A DNA stretch of 60,000 bases from assembly GCA_903813345.2 (NCBI GenBank), contig CAIIXF020000009.1:13406347-13466346 (forward strand), written 5' to 3'. Shown here one piece after another: positions 33,511 through 45,360 of this stretch; within the stretch, counting starts at the first letter, position 1; each line of letters starts with the position of its first letter. Origin of the DNA: Owenia fusiformis (Eukaryota; Annelida; Polychaeta; Sabellida; Oweniidae). A program made the translations under genes and the position numbers. Under the pieces are notes generated by a model, which saw only the letters and a program-made list of their open reading frames with translations, had not been told where the DNA came from and made no database searches.

Positions 33511-34187
33511 TAAAGTTGAGTTGCAAATGGGGCGGGTATTCTCTATCTTTGTCCATTGGGCTTTTCTGGTTATAATATGTTGCAAACTGCTCATGAATCT
33601 ATGCAATGTATAGTACAACACTTGGAATATATTTAAAAGTAATGGGGTATAGTACTGTGATACATGTAATTATAACCAGTGATCAAGCCATATTGGTTGA
33701 ATTCCCTCATATCAATATCCTAGATGCGAGTAGAAATAATCTTGATTTAAGTCATTAAAAATTCAAAATTCAGTCAAATTGATGTCATATTTGGAATGTA
33801 CATGTAAAATTACATCTAGAAATATGGTTTTGAAAAGAGTTTATCAACTTTGAAATTTTAATTTTCTTTGAAAATGTGACTTCTAGGTCGGGGAGATTCC
33901 CCATAGCCCCCATGTTGTAAAATTAAAAAAAGGGAAATATCTTTTCTTGTCTTGGGCAGATAATATTTTCTTTTACTGGACATATTTTAATTTGTATAAC
34001 TATCAGGTACATAAGGGTAATATGAAAAGTGAACCACTAAAACTGATAAATATTCAAGTTTAAGGGAATTTTGTAATACCCTGCCATGTTATTTCCCCCG
34101 AATCAGCCACCAGGTGGCGAAACTGGTAACTACCTACTCGCATCTGAGTAATTATAATGTTGTCAAAGGCTTGGTGATTTCCATATT

Positions 34188-34648
34188 GAATATAGTCCGG
34201 AGTAGGGATACTAGCGGTTACCGTTGGTTATTTGGTTTTCTGTATAAAAAAGCTTTTTCTCCTTTTCTGTCCCGTCGCAGCGCCATCTAGTGTTTGATAA
34301 ATGAATCAAGGTTTATTCTCGATAGGGTAAGTACTTATCTATCAGGAAACATTTACAAGTTTGGTTAGAAACAGAATTTTTATAGATGGCGGAGTGATTT
34401 TTGAGACTATGTAGAGCAGAATAATTTTCTGAAACAGGTAGCTGTACGGTGGTAGCTCTCTCCAGATTCAGTTATCTCAAAAACGGTGTGGTCACCGTAT
34501 GCTTATTTTGTAACGGCAAGCTAGATAAGACTCCAATGAACACTGGGCACTGTTTCGCTGAGCTAGATCTGTGCCCATGAATATATTATGAAATGAAATG
34601 TTATAATGGTCGTCAATGGGATTTGTTACTGCAATCTTGACCCTATTA
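34188..34648 (+). repeat. 461-bp terminal direct repeat, copy 1
   Basis: It begins gaatatagtccggagtaggg and ends atcttgaccctatta. Line-by-line comparison with 35509-35969 shows no difference. Contains gcagcgccatctagtg and a run of purine-rich sequence; no coding frame. Confidence 0.9.
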
Positions 34649-35508
34649 GCAACAGGGTGGTGACAGTACTAGGGTGGGAAATAGCGTTATTTTTGTAAAA
34701 ATTACACTTTCTTAGCAATGTGTACCTTGCATCTCTAAGAAAAATCAAATTATCCGAAGAATTAGCAATTTAGATTTTCGCTGATTCAGCATTTTTCATT
34801 TTTTACCTAAAAATCACAGGTTTTGACCATTTTTGGCCTGTATTTTGTTACAGGATAGCACAAGTGGGCTGTTAGTGCTGGTTTTAAGAGGTTGTTGACA
34901 GGCTTTTATCAAATTATTACCGAATTTAAGGATTCAGCCATTATCATAGCATGAAATACAGCTTTTTCCTTTGTGTCTGAATTTTTCTTGAAAATATATG
35001 ACAAAATTGACACATTTAACCCCATAGACTGACTAAATATGGCTGAAAACAGTTACTAACATGCATGTAATTAAAACAAGAACATTGCTATGCAAAACTG
35101 ATATGATAATTTAATATAGAAGCTCATTTACTGAAAATAAATCACTAAATAATGGCTAATTTGGGGTAATCTCTGACCGAAAATGACTAGATTTGACCAT
35201 TTTTTTGTTTCATGGTTCAGTGATTTTGGCAATAAACATTATGGAAGTACGAATAAACGTTTTGACATGCTAAATAATATGAATTTTTGTTAAGCCATAG
35301 CGAGTAGCAGTATTTCTATTGCAAAAATGGTCAGTTATGTATAAAACTGCATGGCCCTAAAATAAATGACCCCGGGGTTAACAAAGCAGCTATAAAAGCT
35401 CTTCTATTGGTGCGATTGGGCTTAAATTGCACAAAAAGTCTTGAAACACTCTAATGTTTAAGAAAAACAAGATTTCTGGCACAAAATCATTCAACCGTGT
35501 CACTATTA
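34649..35508. mobile_element. Internal region between identical direct repeats
   Basis: 860 bp starting gcaacagggtggtgacagta and ending ccgtgtcactatta. It has no gag, pol or tRNA primer-binding site that I can recognise. With the flanking repeats it forms a 1.78 kb unit (34188-35969) like a TRIM or other short terminal-repeat element, inside the foldback-like structure. Confidence 0.6.
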
Positions 35509-35969
35509 GAATATAGTCCGGAGTAGGGATACTAGCGGTTACCGTTGGTTATTTGGTTTTCTGTATAAAAAAGCTTTTTCTCCTTTTCTGTCCCGTCGCA
35601 GCGCCATCTAGTGTTTGATAAATGAATCAAGGTTTATTCTCGATAGGGTAAGTACTTATCTATCAGGAAACATTTACAAGTTTGGTTAGAAACAGAATTT
35701 TTATAGATGGCGGAGTGATTTTTGAGACTATGTAGAGCAGAATAATTTTCTGAAACAGGTAGCTGTACGGTGGTAGCTCTCTCCAGATTCAGTTATCTCA
35801 AAAACGGTGTGGTCACCGTATGCTTATTTTGTAACGGCAAGCTAGATAAGACTCCAATGAACACTGGGCACTGTTTCGCTGAGCTAGATCTGTGCCCATG
35901 AATATATTATGAAATGAAATGTTATAATGGTCGTCAATGGGATTTGTTACTGCAATCTTGACCCTATTA
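35509..35969 (+). repeat. 461-bp terminal direct repeat, copy 2
   Basis: Same sequence as 34188-34648 at an offset of 1321 bp. The apparent absence of any difference implies recent insertion, duplication or gene conversion. Confidence 0.9.
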
Positions 35970-37300
35970 CACCTAGGGGTGGTGTAATTAGGAAGTTCAT
36001 GATGGATATTGGGCTTGGGGATATTTTGGTAAATGTAAACATTGTGAAATGAAGAACAGCCAACAAGATGATTTTGGAAAGGATTACAAAATGGTAAGCT
36101 GTCTTTGGTTTGTGAAGCAATGTTACTAAAATGGGATGAATTTCACTTATGGCAGAGCTTTGCAAAACTGATAGTTGCAACTTATCTATCAAATACTGAT
36201 CATGAAGAAGTTGACACTCTCCTTATGGCCCATGTCTGTTACAGTGCTGCAGACAAGACAAATGAGTTCAATGTTGAGAGAATTTGTATTCAGTCTGATC
36301 GATGATACAGAATGTTGCTTGCAAAGAAGGATGAGAGTTAAAAAGAGCTCTTAAAGTTTCTTATGTCCTTCAAGGTAGCATTCTAAATTACTATATGAAT
36401 CTCAAAGTGCAATACCTATTTGAAGATATATCAAAGATGGGTGTCTTGTACCAGTACTCACAAACAAACCTTCGTAGCAACACAAGAAAAATATGTCCTT
36501 GGCAATTCGGAAATGTAAAATGGCAAAAGGCACCAAAAATTGCAAATACAAAGTTTCTAGTCAAGGGTGTATTGCTACTTGTCCATGAGGCAATGAACAA
36601 CATAGTGCACATTGTTGGACAATATTTAAGGATGAGTTTCTCAGAACTATAAAAATTATTTAGAGATCTTACATATCTGAATATATAGCTTGTGGTGTCA
36701 TGAGCAACTTAGACCTTTAAAATGACTTAAATGCAGCTCTAACATAGAACCAGGGAGATTTGAAAAATCAGGCTGTTGCTGGATTAAGTTCGAGAGTTGT
36801 GAACAATCATGTTTATATATAGACATATCCTTTGATTCATATGAGAGTAAACTGTGAAATTACAAAATTATTTCACATTATTCTATTTTTGAGTAATCTT
36901 TTAAAAATATGGTAGTGTAGTAATTTTATCTCTAATATTTATATTTGTGTTTAAAACACATTTTCCATGCTTTGAAGATAACAAGACACATAATTGAATA
37001 TATATGATCTAAAATATATCAACTAATCACCATCCAACTAAAAATATAAACAACTATTGCTGAAAGTTAAAAATTGGTCATTTTGCCCATTTATGTGTCA
37101 TTTTTTGATTTTAGTGTGCTAATAAATGTGCTAAACTTTTGAAAAGTTTAAGAATGTTAACATGCAAGAATAACATTTGTGTTGTTTTTCTCATTTATTG
37201 GTGGAGGGCAGATCTTAGACCTCTAATAAAAACATTCGTTGTCTTACATACATTTTCTTTAAATTAAATCAAAGAAGACAGATTCAATAAAAAGCATATA
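35970..37300 (+). pseudogene. Interior of the foldback-like element with a decayed coding remnant
   Basis: Between 36105 and 36305 the plus strand encodes DEFHLWQSFAKLIVATYLSN followed by TDHEEVDTLLMAHVCYSAAD. This resembles the 'HEEADT-x-hh-H' motif of an uncharacterised protein family that I recall as repeated in invertebrate genomes. Later segments (36395-36650) hold further plausible residues, but in several frames with stops. I read it as a broken gene carried by the element; the family is uncertain. Confidence 0.35.
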
Positions 37301-37319
37301 TGAATCTATCATCAAAGAA

Positions 37320-38970
37320 TTATAATTGTGGAAAATTATATGATACTGCTAAAAGCAGATTGCTAAAAGATTGCTGAAAGCGAAAATGAAAAAAAGCCAA
37401 GTTTTGTCCTTAAATATCTCATTTCTAGGCATTAGAATACTAATGAGGGTCCTGAAACATCAGAAAAAGATTAAATAATACATAGTATCGATATAAAATA
37501 GGTACAACTTTGTAAAAGTTCATAATTTGAAGTTATTTTACTTTTTATTAATATTTCCGGTCATTTTTCCTAATAAATGGGGTAGGGGAGATCTGAAAGC
37601 TCTACTATGAACATTGGTCATCCACTATACATTTTTTATATCTTAAATAAAAGAATACATCTACAAGAACAACTTTGACTAAGAATGCACCAACCAGTCA
37701 GCATTAAACTCAAGATATAAGGACCTATATGTTATTGCTGAAAGCGAAAATGGAGAGAAAGGCCATGTTTTGTCCTTAAATGTCTCATTTCTAGGCACTA
37801 GTTTACCAATAAAGGTTCTGAAATATCTAAAAAACATTAAATAACACATAATATTGATATAGAATAGCTACAACTTTATTAAAGTTTATAGTTTCAAGTT
37901 ATTTTATATTTTCATATTTTTCTTTAATTTTTCATGATAAATGGGGTAGGGGAGATCTGAAAGCTCTAATATGACCATTGGTAGTCCACTATACATTTCC
38001 TATACCTTAGATGGAAGAAGACATCTACAAGAACAGATTTGATTAAAATTGCAACAACCAGTAAGCATAAAACTCAATATATGAGGAACTATATGTTACT
38101 GCTGAAAGCCAAAATGATTTTAAAAAATGCCAAGTTTTGTCCTTAAATGTCTCATTTCTAGGCACTTGTATGCCAATAAAGGTTCTGAAATATCTGAAAA
38201 ACATTAAATAATACATAATATTGATATAGAATAGCTACAACATTGTTAAAGTTTATAAATTCAAGTTATTTTATATTTTCATATGTTTCAGTAATTTTTC
38301 ATCATAAATGGGGTAGGGGAGATCTGAAAGCTCTAATATGACCATTGGTGGTCCAATATACATTTTTTGTATCTTAAATGGAAGAAGACATGTACAAGCA
38401 CAGATTTAATCAAAATTGCAACAACCAGTCAACATTAAACTCAAGATATAAGGAACTATATGTTACTGCTGAAAGCGAAAATGATCAAAAATGCCAAATT
38501 TTGTCCTTAATTATCTTATTTCTAGACACTAGTACACTAATGAAGATCCTTAAACATCTGAAAAACATTAAATAATACATAGTGTTAATATTAAATAGCT
38601 ACAACTTTGTTTGAGTTGAACATTTTGACTTTTTGTAGTTTCCATTTTTAGCCAATTTTCTTCTAAAAAATTCAAGGTATGTCTTCTTCGGACCAATATT
38701 TAGATATGTTCGCAAGAGTTCTATGCTTCGCAGGCGAAATCCCTTATGCAGGAAACCTTAATAGAATGAAAAATACAGAGAAACTCCATCCAGCTCACAA
38801 AGTCATTTTCTGCACAATTCTCACACCTTCCACCCCGAGTATGGCATTTTAACAGGTTGTTCAAGATTGCAACTTCAAACTCACAGATAAATTTCTGCAA
38901 AACAATAGGTTAATCCTGTAGACGGAAGCCACTATTTGCATTTGCGAATACAAGCTCAATTCTTAAAAAG
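37320..38970 (-). repeat. Right arm of the large foldback-like element
   Basis: Inverted counterpart of 31486-33510. The landmark atggggtaggggagatctga recurs at 37577, 37941 and 38308 (364 and 367 bp apart). Beyond the array, 38679-38850 repeats the MSSSDQYLDMFARV frame and 'ccaccccgag'. The arm ends around tttgcgaatacaagctcaat (38935-38965), the complement of 31486-31515. Confidence 0.82.
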
Positions 38971-38979
38971 ACCAGCATC

Positions 38980-40190
38980 ATTTTTAGATTTTTTTCTTAC
39001 ATACAATGTCTTTTATTCAATCAAAGGGTCCTTAAAAAATTTAATTCATAATTTATTGTCAGTAAGATACCACAGAGAGGAAAAATGAATGTTACTAAAT
39101 GAAAATGTTTTAAGAATGAAATCTATCTGTACAAATCAACCTAAAATGTGATTTTGTAAAATTCAAAATACATCTTTTTGGTTTGTTTATGCCACAATTT
39201 CACCCCCTGACTAAAAACTGAAATTTTTTTGGCGATCGCAACCCCATGACTGAAAGCTCTCTACACCCCTGCAACCTGCCCATTATTACAGAACTCAAGG
39301 CATGTTATATATTGTAATTTGGCAAAGCATCATTATTTTGAATATACGACCAAACATGGCCAATCTATTGGCAAATCTATATTTTTGCATTTAATAATAT
39401 GTCAACTCAACTGATGTAAAGGTCAACAGCAAGATATTTCCAAGGCCAAGTTGATATTGGGTGCCAAATTACATCTCCATTATAATAATTGTTTTTGGAC
39501 TGTAGTATGTCATCACTGGCATGTAGCGATTATAGCGGTCCTGTCTTGGCTTATTGAATTGTTACGAAGTTACGTATGCGGTGCGGAAGTTAGAGAGCAA
39601 ATGACCATCATTTCAATGTAATAGTTTATGCAGGAAAATTGAGATTAGGCCATTGGAGTATTTGTTTCATGCATTTGTAAAACGTTACCCACTCATAGGT
39701 CATACTTATCGTTAAACCAATAACTCAAATATATGCCCTTGTACACCGATCACCTGTTGAAATTAATACAGGCCGATTTCAACAAATGTAAACGGCGATA
39801 TATTTAAAATCGTATTCAAGCATGACCACGTCCCAACTTCTTTTGTTTTCTTTACAACTAAGCTATGACTGCAGTCTATTCAGTGTTGCGTATCGAACCT
39901 TGTTTATTATAAAAATAGTGCAACAACAAGCAGAATTCACACATTTACCTTATACTTATTCTCAACTGAAGACATTGAATTTATCTCTTAGGTTTTACAT
40001 TATAAATATCTTAACATGCAGAATACGAAAATAGAGGCTTAGGCCCAACTTTGTATGAATTTTATGAGAATAATCTGATTTTAGAGAAATGAAAAGAAAA
40101 ATGTCCACACACTACACAAAATATTTATGGTTCCCCGGGAATACGTATGTGCTGCTTGTATATTAGAATCGTATTCCAGTTACAGAAAGA
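38980..40190. other. Unassigned DNA
   Basis: No gene, RNA or repeat that I can define. The 70-codon open frame near 39822-40034 shows no recognisable domain. Confidence 0.5.
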
Positions 40191-40221
40191 AGTACATATC
40201 ATGCTAAACTATATACAACAG

Positions 40222-40356
40222 TTATGCACTTGGAGGTTTTGGATACAGGGAATATCCCGAGGGATACATAATATGTCTTCCCTTGGTCCCTCGGGAAGAA
40301 ATATTGTATATCTCTCGGGATATTCCCTGTATCCAAAACCTCCAATTGCATAACCC
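40222..40356. repeat. Near-perfect hairpin, arms ~46 bp
   Basis: ggaggttttggatacaggga, then atatcccgaggga, is mirrored by tctcgggatat, then tccctgtatccaaaacctcc. The arms begin gttatgca and end tgcataac. A diverged copy of the same hairpin lies at 43680-43822. Confidence 0.85.
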
Positions 40357-40734
40357 CTATATAATGGCCAAGGGATAATCCCAATATCCTGACTATAGGA
40401 TAATATGTTTATCCCATACCAATCTTGGTCATCTGGTTCACATTGTTAAATCGTGGAAATATTTTAGAATATTCATGTCCAGTTTTGTTTTCTTGGCCGT
40501 GGGCGGATTTTCATGTTCTCTCAAATAATCCCATATTTATTTTCTCGAATTTTTTATTGATAAAGTGGATGCTCTCTCCCTTTTTTAACTATCAAACAGA
40601 CCCTGACTGTCTGTGTTTTCTCCATTGCCGTTTACAGTCATTCCGCGAACGTTACAAATTATGAACAAATATGCAAGCGGCGATTATGACGTAGCGGGCA
40701 GATATACTACATCTGCCCGCTTGGAGCGGGACGT

Positions 40735-40865
40735 AAAGCTTTATCCCATGGTTGCAAGGAGGATATAGATCGAATATCACATGATGATATATTTGATATG
40801 TGGATCAAGATATCATATTTTAGCAAACAATTTACGAACCATCGAATATCACTTTTAAACTATAT
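40735..40865. repeat. Repeat arm with ACCATCGAATATCAC motifs, inverted against 43555-43670
   Basis: tatcccatggttgcaaggag, gatcgaatatcac, tagcaaacaatt and accatcgaatatcactttt recur in reverse order and orientation at 43473-43670. The two copies lie on either side of the LINE insertion. Confidence 0.75.
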
Positions 40866-41425
40866 ATCACATCTTAAATAGAGGATATCCTATGATTTAT
40901 GAGTGATATGATTTTTATCCACGAATGGATATGATATCTGCACGAGTGAGCGTAGCGAGAGATTAAAATCATATCACGAGTAAATCATAGGATGTTCTTT
41001 ATATTCCATAGTTAAAGTCATCATCAGAATCTTCGGGAATTAAGTGATCTAAAACGAATTTTCCAAACGATACGGCGATATTGACACTTAGCCTCGTTTT
41101 GAGTCTAAAGTAGCAAAAATCCATAAACCATGGCATACGGCGCCGCATGTCATGGCTAAAACACCGTATGCTATGGTTAAGTGAAAATTTGCCAAAAATA
41201 TCATATTTTACCACTGATTTCAAAAATACCGTTTTTATTTTGACATGTTATCCTATGGATATCATGCTAACTATGGAATTATATAGGAATATCCTATGGC
41301 TCTGAAAAAATATCACTTATATCCATGAGTGGATATTGATATCTTCGCGAGTGAGCGCAGCGAATGAGTGAAGATACTGATATCCATGAGTGGATATAAG
41401 TGATATTTTTGAAAAACTATAGGAT
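40866..41425. repeat. Two hairpins with 'gagtgagcg(t/c)agcga' loops
   Basis: 40876-40995: atcctatgatttatgagtga pairs with tcacgagtaaatcataggat around a cgagtgagcgtagcgaga loop. 41308-41407: aatatcacttatatccatga pairs with catgagtggatataagtgat around gcgagtgagcgcagcgaatg. These are typical palindromic repeat structures; nothing is encoded. Confidence 0.75.
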
Positions 41426-41631
41426 TGTCCGTTTCATCCCATTGGGAATTATTATCCAGCGAACATTGAATAGTCAGATAAATTGCAATGGAAATTCCAT
41501 TTCGTCTGACATTTTGATTGCGATAATTCAACGAACGTCATATACGTGACGTAACAGAGTGGTTTGTATTTAATGCGAACGCCGTAAAAACAGGATCCCA
41601 AAAAATAAAAATATATAATAAATATATAATT

Positions 41632-43445
41632 CAATTCAATTCAATTCAATTTATTTCATATTTCTTATATAATATACACTATAAAAACAAGCCGCTAGAC
41701 ACCCTAGTGGGTATATGTTGCGGTCTAACAGAAATCATTTAAATGACATCTAGACTACATATAAAAGAAAACACTTATATTATGTTACATGTAGGTATAT
41801 AAAAATGGTATTAACAATTAATCTAAGGATGTACAATGTAAAAATGTTACAAAAATCAGGTATCAGTATAAAATCAACAGTATAGTATGATATTGGTATT
41901 ATACATTATCGATAGATGAGTAGTTTTTTATATGAAGATTTGAAAATATTTAGAGTGGAGCATTTTTTAATATCATATGGTAGAGCATTCCAAAGATTAG
42001 GACCTAGATAGCGAAGGGAAAGTTTAGAGCATTTAGGGATATGAAAATAATGCAATTGTCTTGTGTAATGATGATGAATATTAATGTTGATATCAAACAA
42101 GTCTTGAAATAGATTTTTTGGAAGACTGGGGTGCTTATTAAAGATTTTGTACATGAACTGACCAGTACAATATCTGTTGACATCAAAAATATTTAATATG
42201 TTAAGATCTTCAAATAAGGGAGCGGAGTGAGAAAGTCTATCCTTATTTAAAGCTAGCCTTAAGAATTGTTTCTGCAGTTTATGTAGACGATCATAAAATG
42301 ATTTAAATGTGTTACCCCAGATTATGTTGCAATAATTTAATTGAGAGTGTATCAATGAGTAGTAAATTGTTTTGAAACTGTCTATTTGAAGTAGATGTTT
42401 AATGTGATAAAGAGAACCAATGACGCGAGAAATCTTTGTTTCAATAGATTTTATGTGCTCTTTAAATTTCAAGTTTTTATCAATAATAATTCCAAGAAAG
42501 TCAATTTTATCCCGGAAATTTATGTTCTCATTGCGTATTTTGAGATTCAGATTTGTTTGATTTTTTGGGGTCCAAATAGAATAGCATTGGTTTTGCCAAT
42601 ATTAAGTGAAAGTTTGTTTGCTTTTATCCAGTCATCTATTGAATTCAAGTTTGCATTAGTTCATTTAAATCATAATCACTATCAAGAAGATTGGTGTCAT
42701 CAGCAAACATAATACATTTTAGATTAGGGTCAACAAAAGGCAGATCATTTATGTAAAGAATAAATAATAGTGGTCCAAGCACCGAGCCCTGCGGAACACC
42801 ACAATTTAGAGATGATTGTTTAGATTCATAATTTTTAATGGTGACATATTGTTTGCGGTCTTTTAAATAACTTTCAAACCAGGACTTAGCTATTCCTCTG
42901 ATGCCATAATATTCAAGTTTTTGTATCAAAATGTCATGATTAATAGTGTCAAAGGCCTTGGAAAAATCTAATGTTATGCCAATGCTCGTTTTCAATGAAA
43001 TATAAAATGGCCATGTAGGTAGAGTTGAATTTCTGAAATCCAAATTGATAAGTAAAAATAATTTCAAAACGTTCTAAAAAACCAGTGAGTTTGGCGTGCA
43101 TGAGCTTTTCTAACAATTTAGAAAATACCGATAAAACTGAAATTGGTCTATAGTTCGAAGGATTTGTAGTGACTCCTTTTTTAAATACAGGTGTTACTTT
43201 GGCCAATTTGAGGGCGTCTGGGAAAATACCAGATTTAAAAGATAAGTTAAATATATACAAGAGCGGATCAATTAAAAACTGTCTTACAGACTTAATAAGT
43301 GATGGTAGAATCCCATCAGGTCCAGGCGAGGAAGATTTTAGAAGACATATTTCTAATTCAAGCTCAATTTTTGAGGTCTTTTTGAGATAAATAGATGATT
43401 GAACTTTTTGAGCTCTTGCTAGGTATTCATAAACAATCGTTTTGC
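41632..43445 (-). pseudogene. 5'-truncated CR1/L2-like non-LTR retrotransposon, frameshifted reverse transcriptase
   Basis: On the minus strand the RT domain can be followed: KSSSPGPDGILPSLIKS (near 43320), AKVTPVFKKG and NYRPISVLS (near 43150), LDFSKAFDTINHDIL (near 42960), GVPQGSVLGPLLFILYINDL (near 42770), FADDTNLLDS (near 42690), then LNYCNIIWG and YLGPNLWNALP (42310-41960). The catalytic FADD is intact. The domain is spread over at least three frames, with frameshifts near 43000 and in 42480-42650, so it cannot make the full enzyme. The endonuclease and ORF1 are missing. The 3' end is a (TTGAA)n tail at 41632-41652. The clade is inferred from motifs and tail. Confidence 0.85.
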
Positions 43446-43472
43446 TGAATTAATAAAAAAAATTGAAAAAAA

Positions 43473-43670
43473 TCAAAACCATCGAATATCACTTTTGAAA
43501 CCATCGAATATCAATTTGAAACCATCGAATATCACCTTTCAAAAAGTGATATTCGATGGTTTCAAAAGTGATATTCGATGATTTGGGAATTGTTTGCTAA
43601 AATATATCTTCATCCACGTATCAATTATATCTTCACGTGATATTCGATCTATATCCTTGTAACCATGGGA
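43473..43670. repeat. Tandem and inverted ACCATCGAATATCAC repeats
   Basis: Three direct copies of aaccatcgaatatca are followed at once by inverted copies (tgatattcgatggttt, tgatattcgatgattt). The right half mirrors 40735-40865. Confidence 0.8.
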
Positions 43671-43679
43671 TAAATGAGG

Positions 43680-43822
43680 GTTATGTACTGGGAGGTTTTG
43701 GATACAGGGTTTTTCCAGAGGGAGATATGCATATCTACCTGAGGGACCGTAGGGACAGAAAGTAGATGTGCATATCTCACGAGGGATGAACCCAATATCC
43801 AAACCGACCGTACATAACTGCT
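43680..43822. repeat. Diverged hairpin related to 40222-40356
   Basis: gttatgtactgggaggttttggatacaggg on one side and cccaatatccaaaccgaccgtacataac on the other; the loop contains purine-rich gggacc repeats. Confidence 0.7.
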
Positions 43823-44173
43823 TTATCCTATACCAAGTAGAGTTTTCAGTAGTACAAGGTGTAAAAAATAAACAAATCATTCATATGCAAAGTCATTTTA
43901 TTGCATTTCCACTTTTTGGAAGCGGGAAGATACGCCCCGAGGCGGGAAGATATGCACCGAAGCGGGAGATATGACGGGAGATGTGGAGGTTCTTGATATG
44001 GAAACCTCAAAATCAGGATACGGGATATATCTTACCAACTTATCTCCCTAAAACCCTACTTGGCATAGGATAAATCAAGATAATTTCTACTCGCATCTAG
44101 TCTATTCCACATGTTTGGGAAAAGTGTACAGGAAAATCTCCATGTTCAATTGATGTATGATCAACCCTCATAG

Positions 44174-45360
44174 GGGTCAATCCAGTTGTCCGAAACCCAG
44201 TTGTCCGAAACTCAATTCTCCGAAACCCAGTTGTCTGAAACCAAGTTCTCCGAAAATTAGGGGATCTTATCAAAAAATACAATTTCTTAAAACGAATCTT
44301 GTCGCAACCTCTGCGAATCACGACAGCATAACATTTGAATCACGTTGACATCATTGCAAAATTAGGCTAAATATGCTAAGTCAAGACGTTAATTAGCCCA
44401 CGAAAGTTCATGGGTAACTTGAGAACTACAAAATACAACCAAATACTTTTCGAACGTACAATAGCAATATTTCTCACCCAACGTCTTCATAGTTTTAGGA
44501 ACGTATTTTAAACGCATGATAGCCAAATACGTATATCAAGATACTATATCTGCCTAAATGAAGTTATCTAGTGTTGACAAAGTTTTGAAATATATTTTAT
44601 CCAGATCCATCAGAAATTAACTTAGCCAATACATTTGTTCATAAGAATTCTTTAATTCTACCTCGTTCCCAATACGTCCTCAGACAGACAAGAAATTGAA
44701 GTCACACCCGTTTGTTTGCGTGGCATATTTATACGTATACGCACTTTCTCTGATTATTGTCAAACAAATACATTTCAGGAGAAGAACATAAAAAACAAAT
44801 GCCTGAAACGAATGCCGAAACATAAATCCCAAGTGATTAAGTTTAGAATGTTTTATTCTTTTACGATTTGATAAGAGACTGAGACTAAGAAATTAAATGC
44901 GACGAAATATTTTGACAACGTAATTTGTATACTGTTTTATTCTTAAAGTTCTATGCGATACCTTATTTTATCTGTTTCAAAATGTTTCATTTTATTTTGC
45001 CTATATAAAAGAGATTGAAGAAGATAAGATAAACTGTTCCGTAATATATATTGTGTTTTAATAACCTTTTTTAGAATCACAATGTAAAATAAATCTCCCG
45101 TTCCTGCCATTCTGGTAACGCCATACAATGGATGCAATTCAAAGTGAGAGAGAGAGATCTATGAATATCAGAATGCGTCCATGCCATTAATTTGGCCAAA
45201 TACATGGCATGAAACTGACGTAAGCTTAAGTAAGCTACGCCCCCCCCCCCCTTTCTCTGGTAAATTATGACTTTATTTTTCGGAGTAATGGGTTTCGGAC
45301 AACTGGGTTTCGGGGAATTGGGTTTCGGACAACTGGGTTTCGGACAACTGGGGTGTCAAT
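44174..45360. mobile_element. Foldback element with terminal repeats made of ~16-bp CCAGTTGTCCGAAACC units
   Basis: The left terminus (44174-44262) has about five variants of ccagttgtccgaaac in tandem. The right terminus (45280-45352) has the inverted units gggtttcggacaactg, about four copies. Terminal repeats are ~80 bp with internal tandem structure around a ~1 kb AT-rich centre with a long C-run near 45240. No transposase is evident. Confidence 0.75.

Noticed and set aside
34188-35969. Canonical LTR retrotransposon
   Set aside because: Repeats lack TG...CA ends, no primer-binding site or polypurine tract is evident and the 860-bp interior has no gag or pol.
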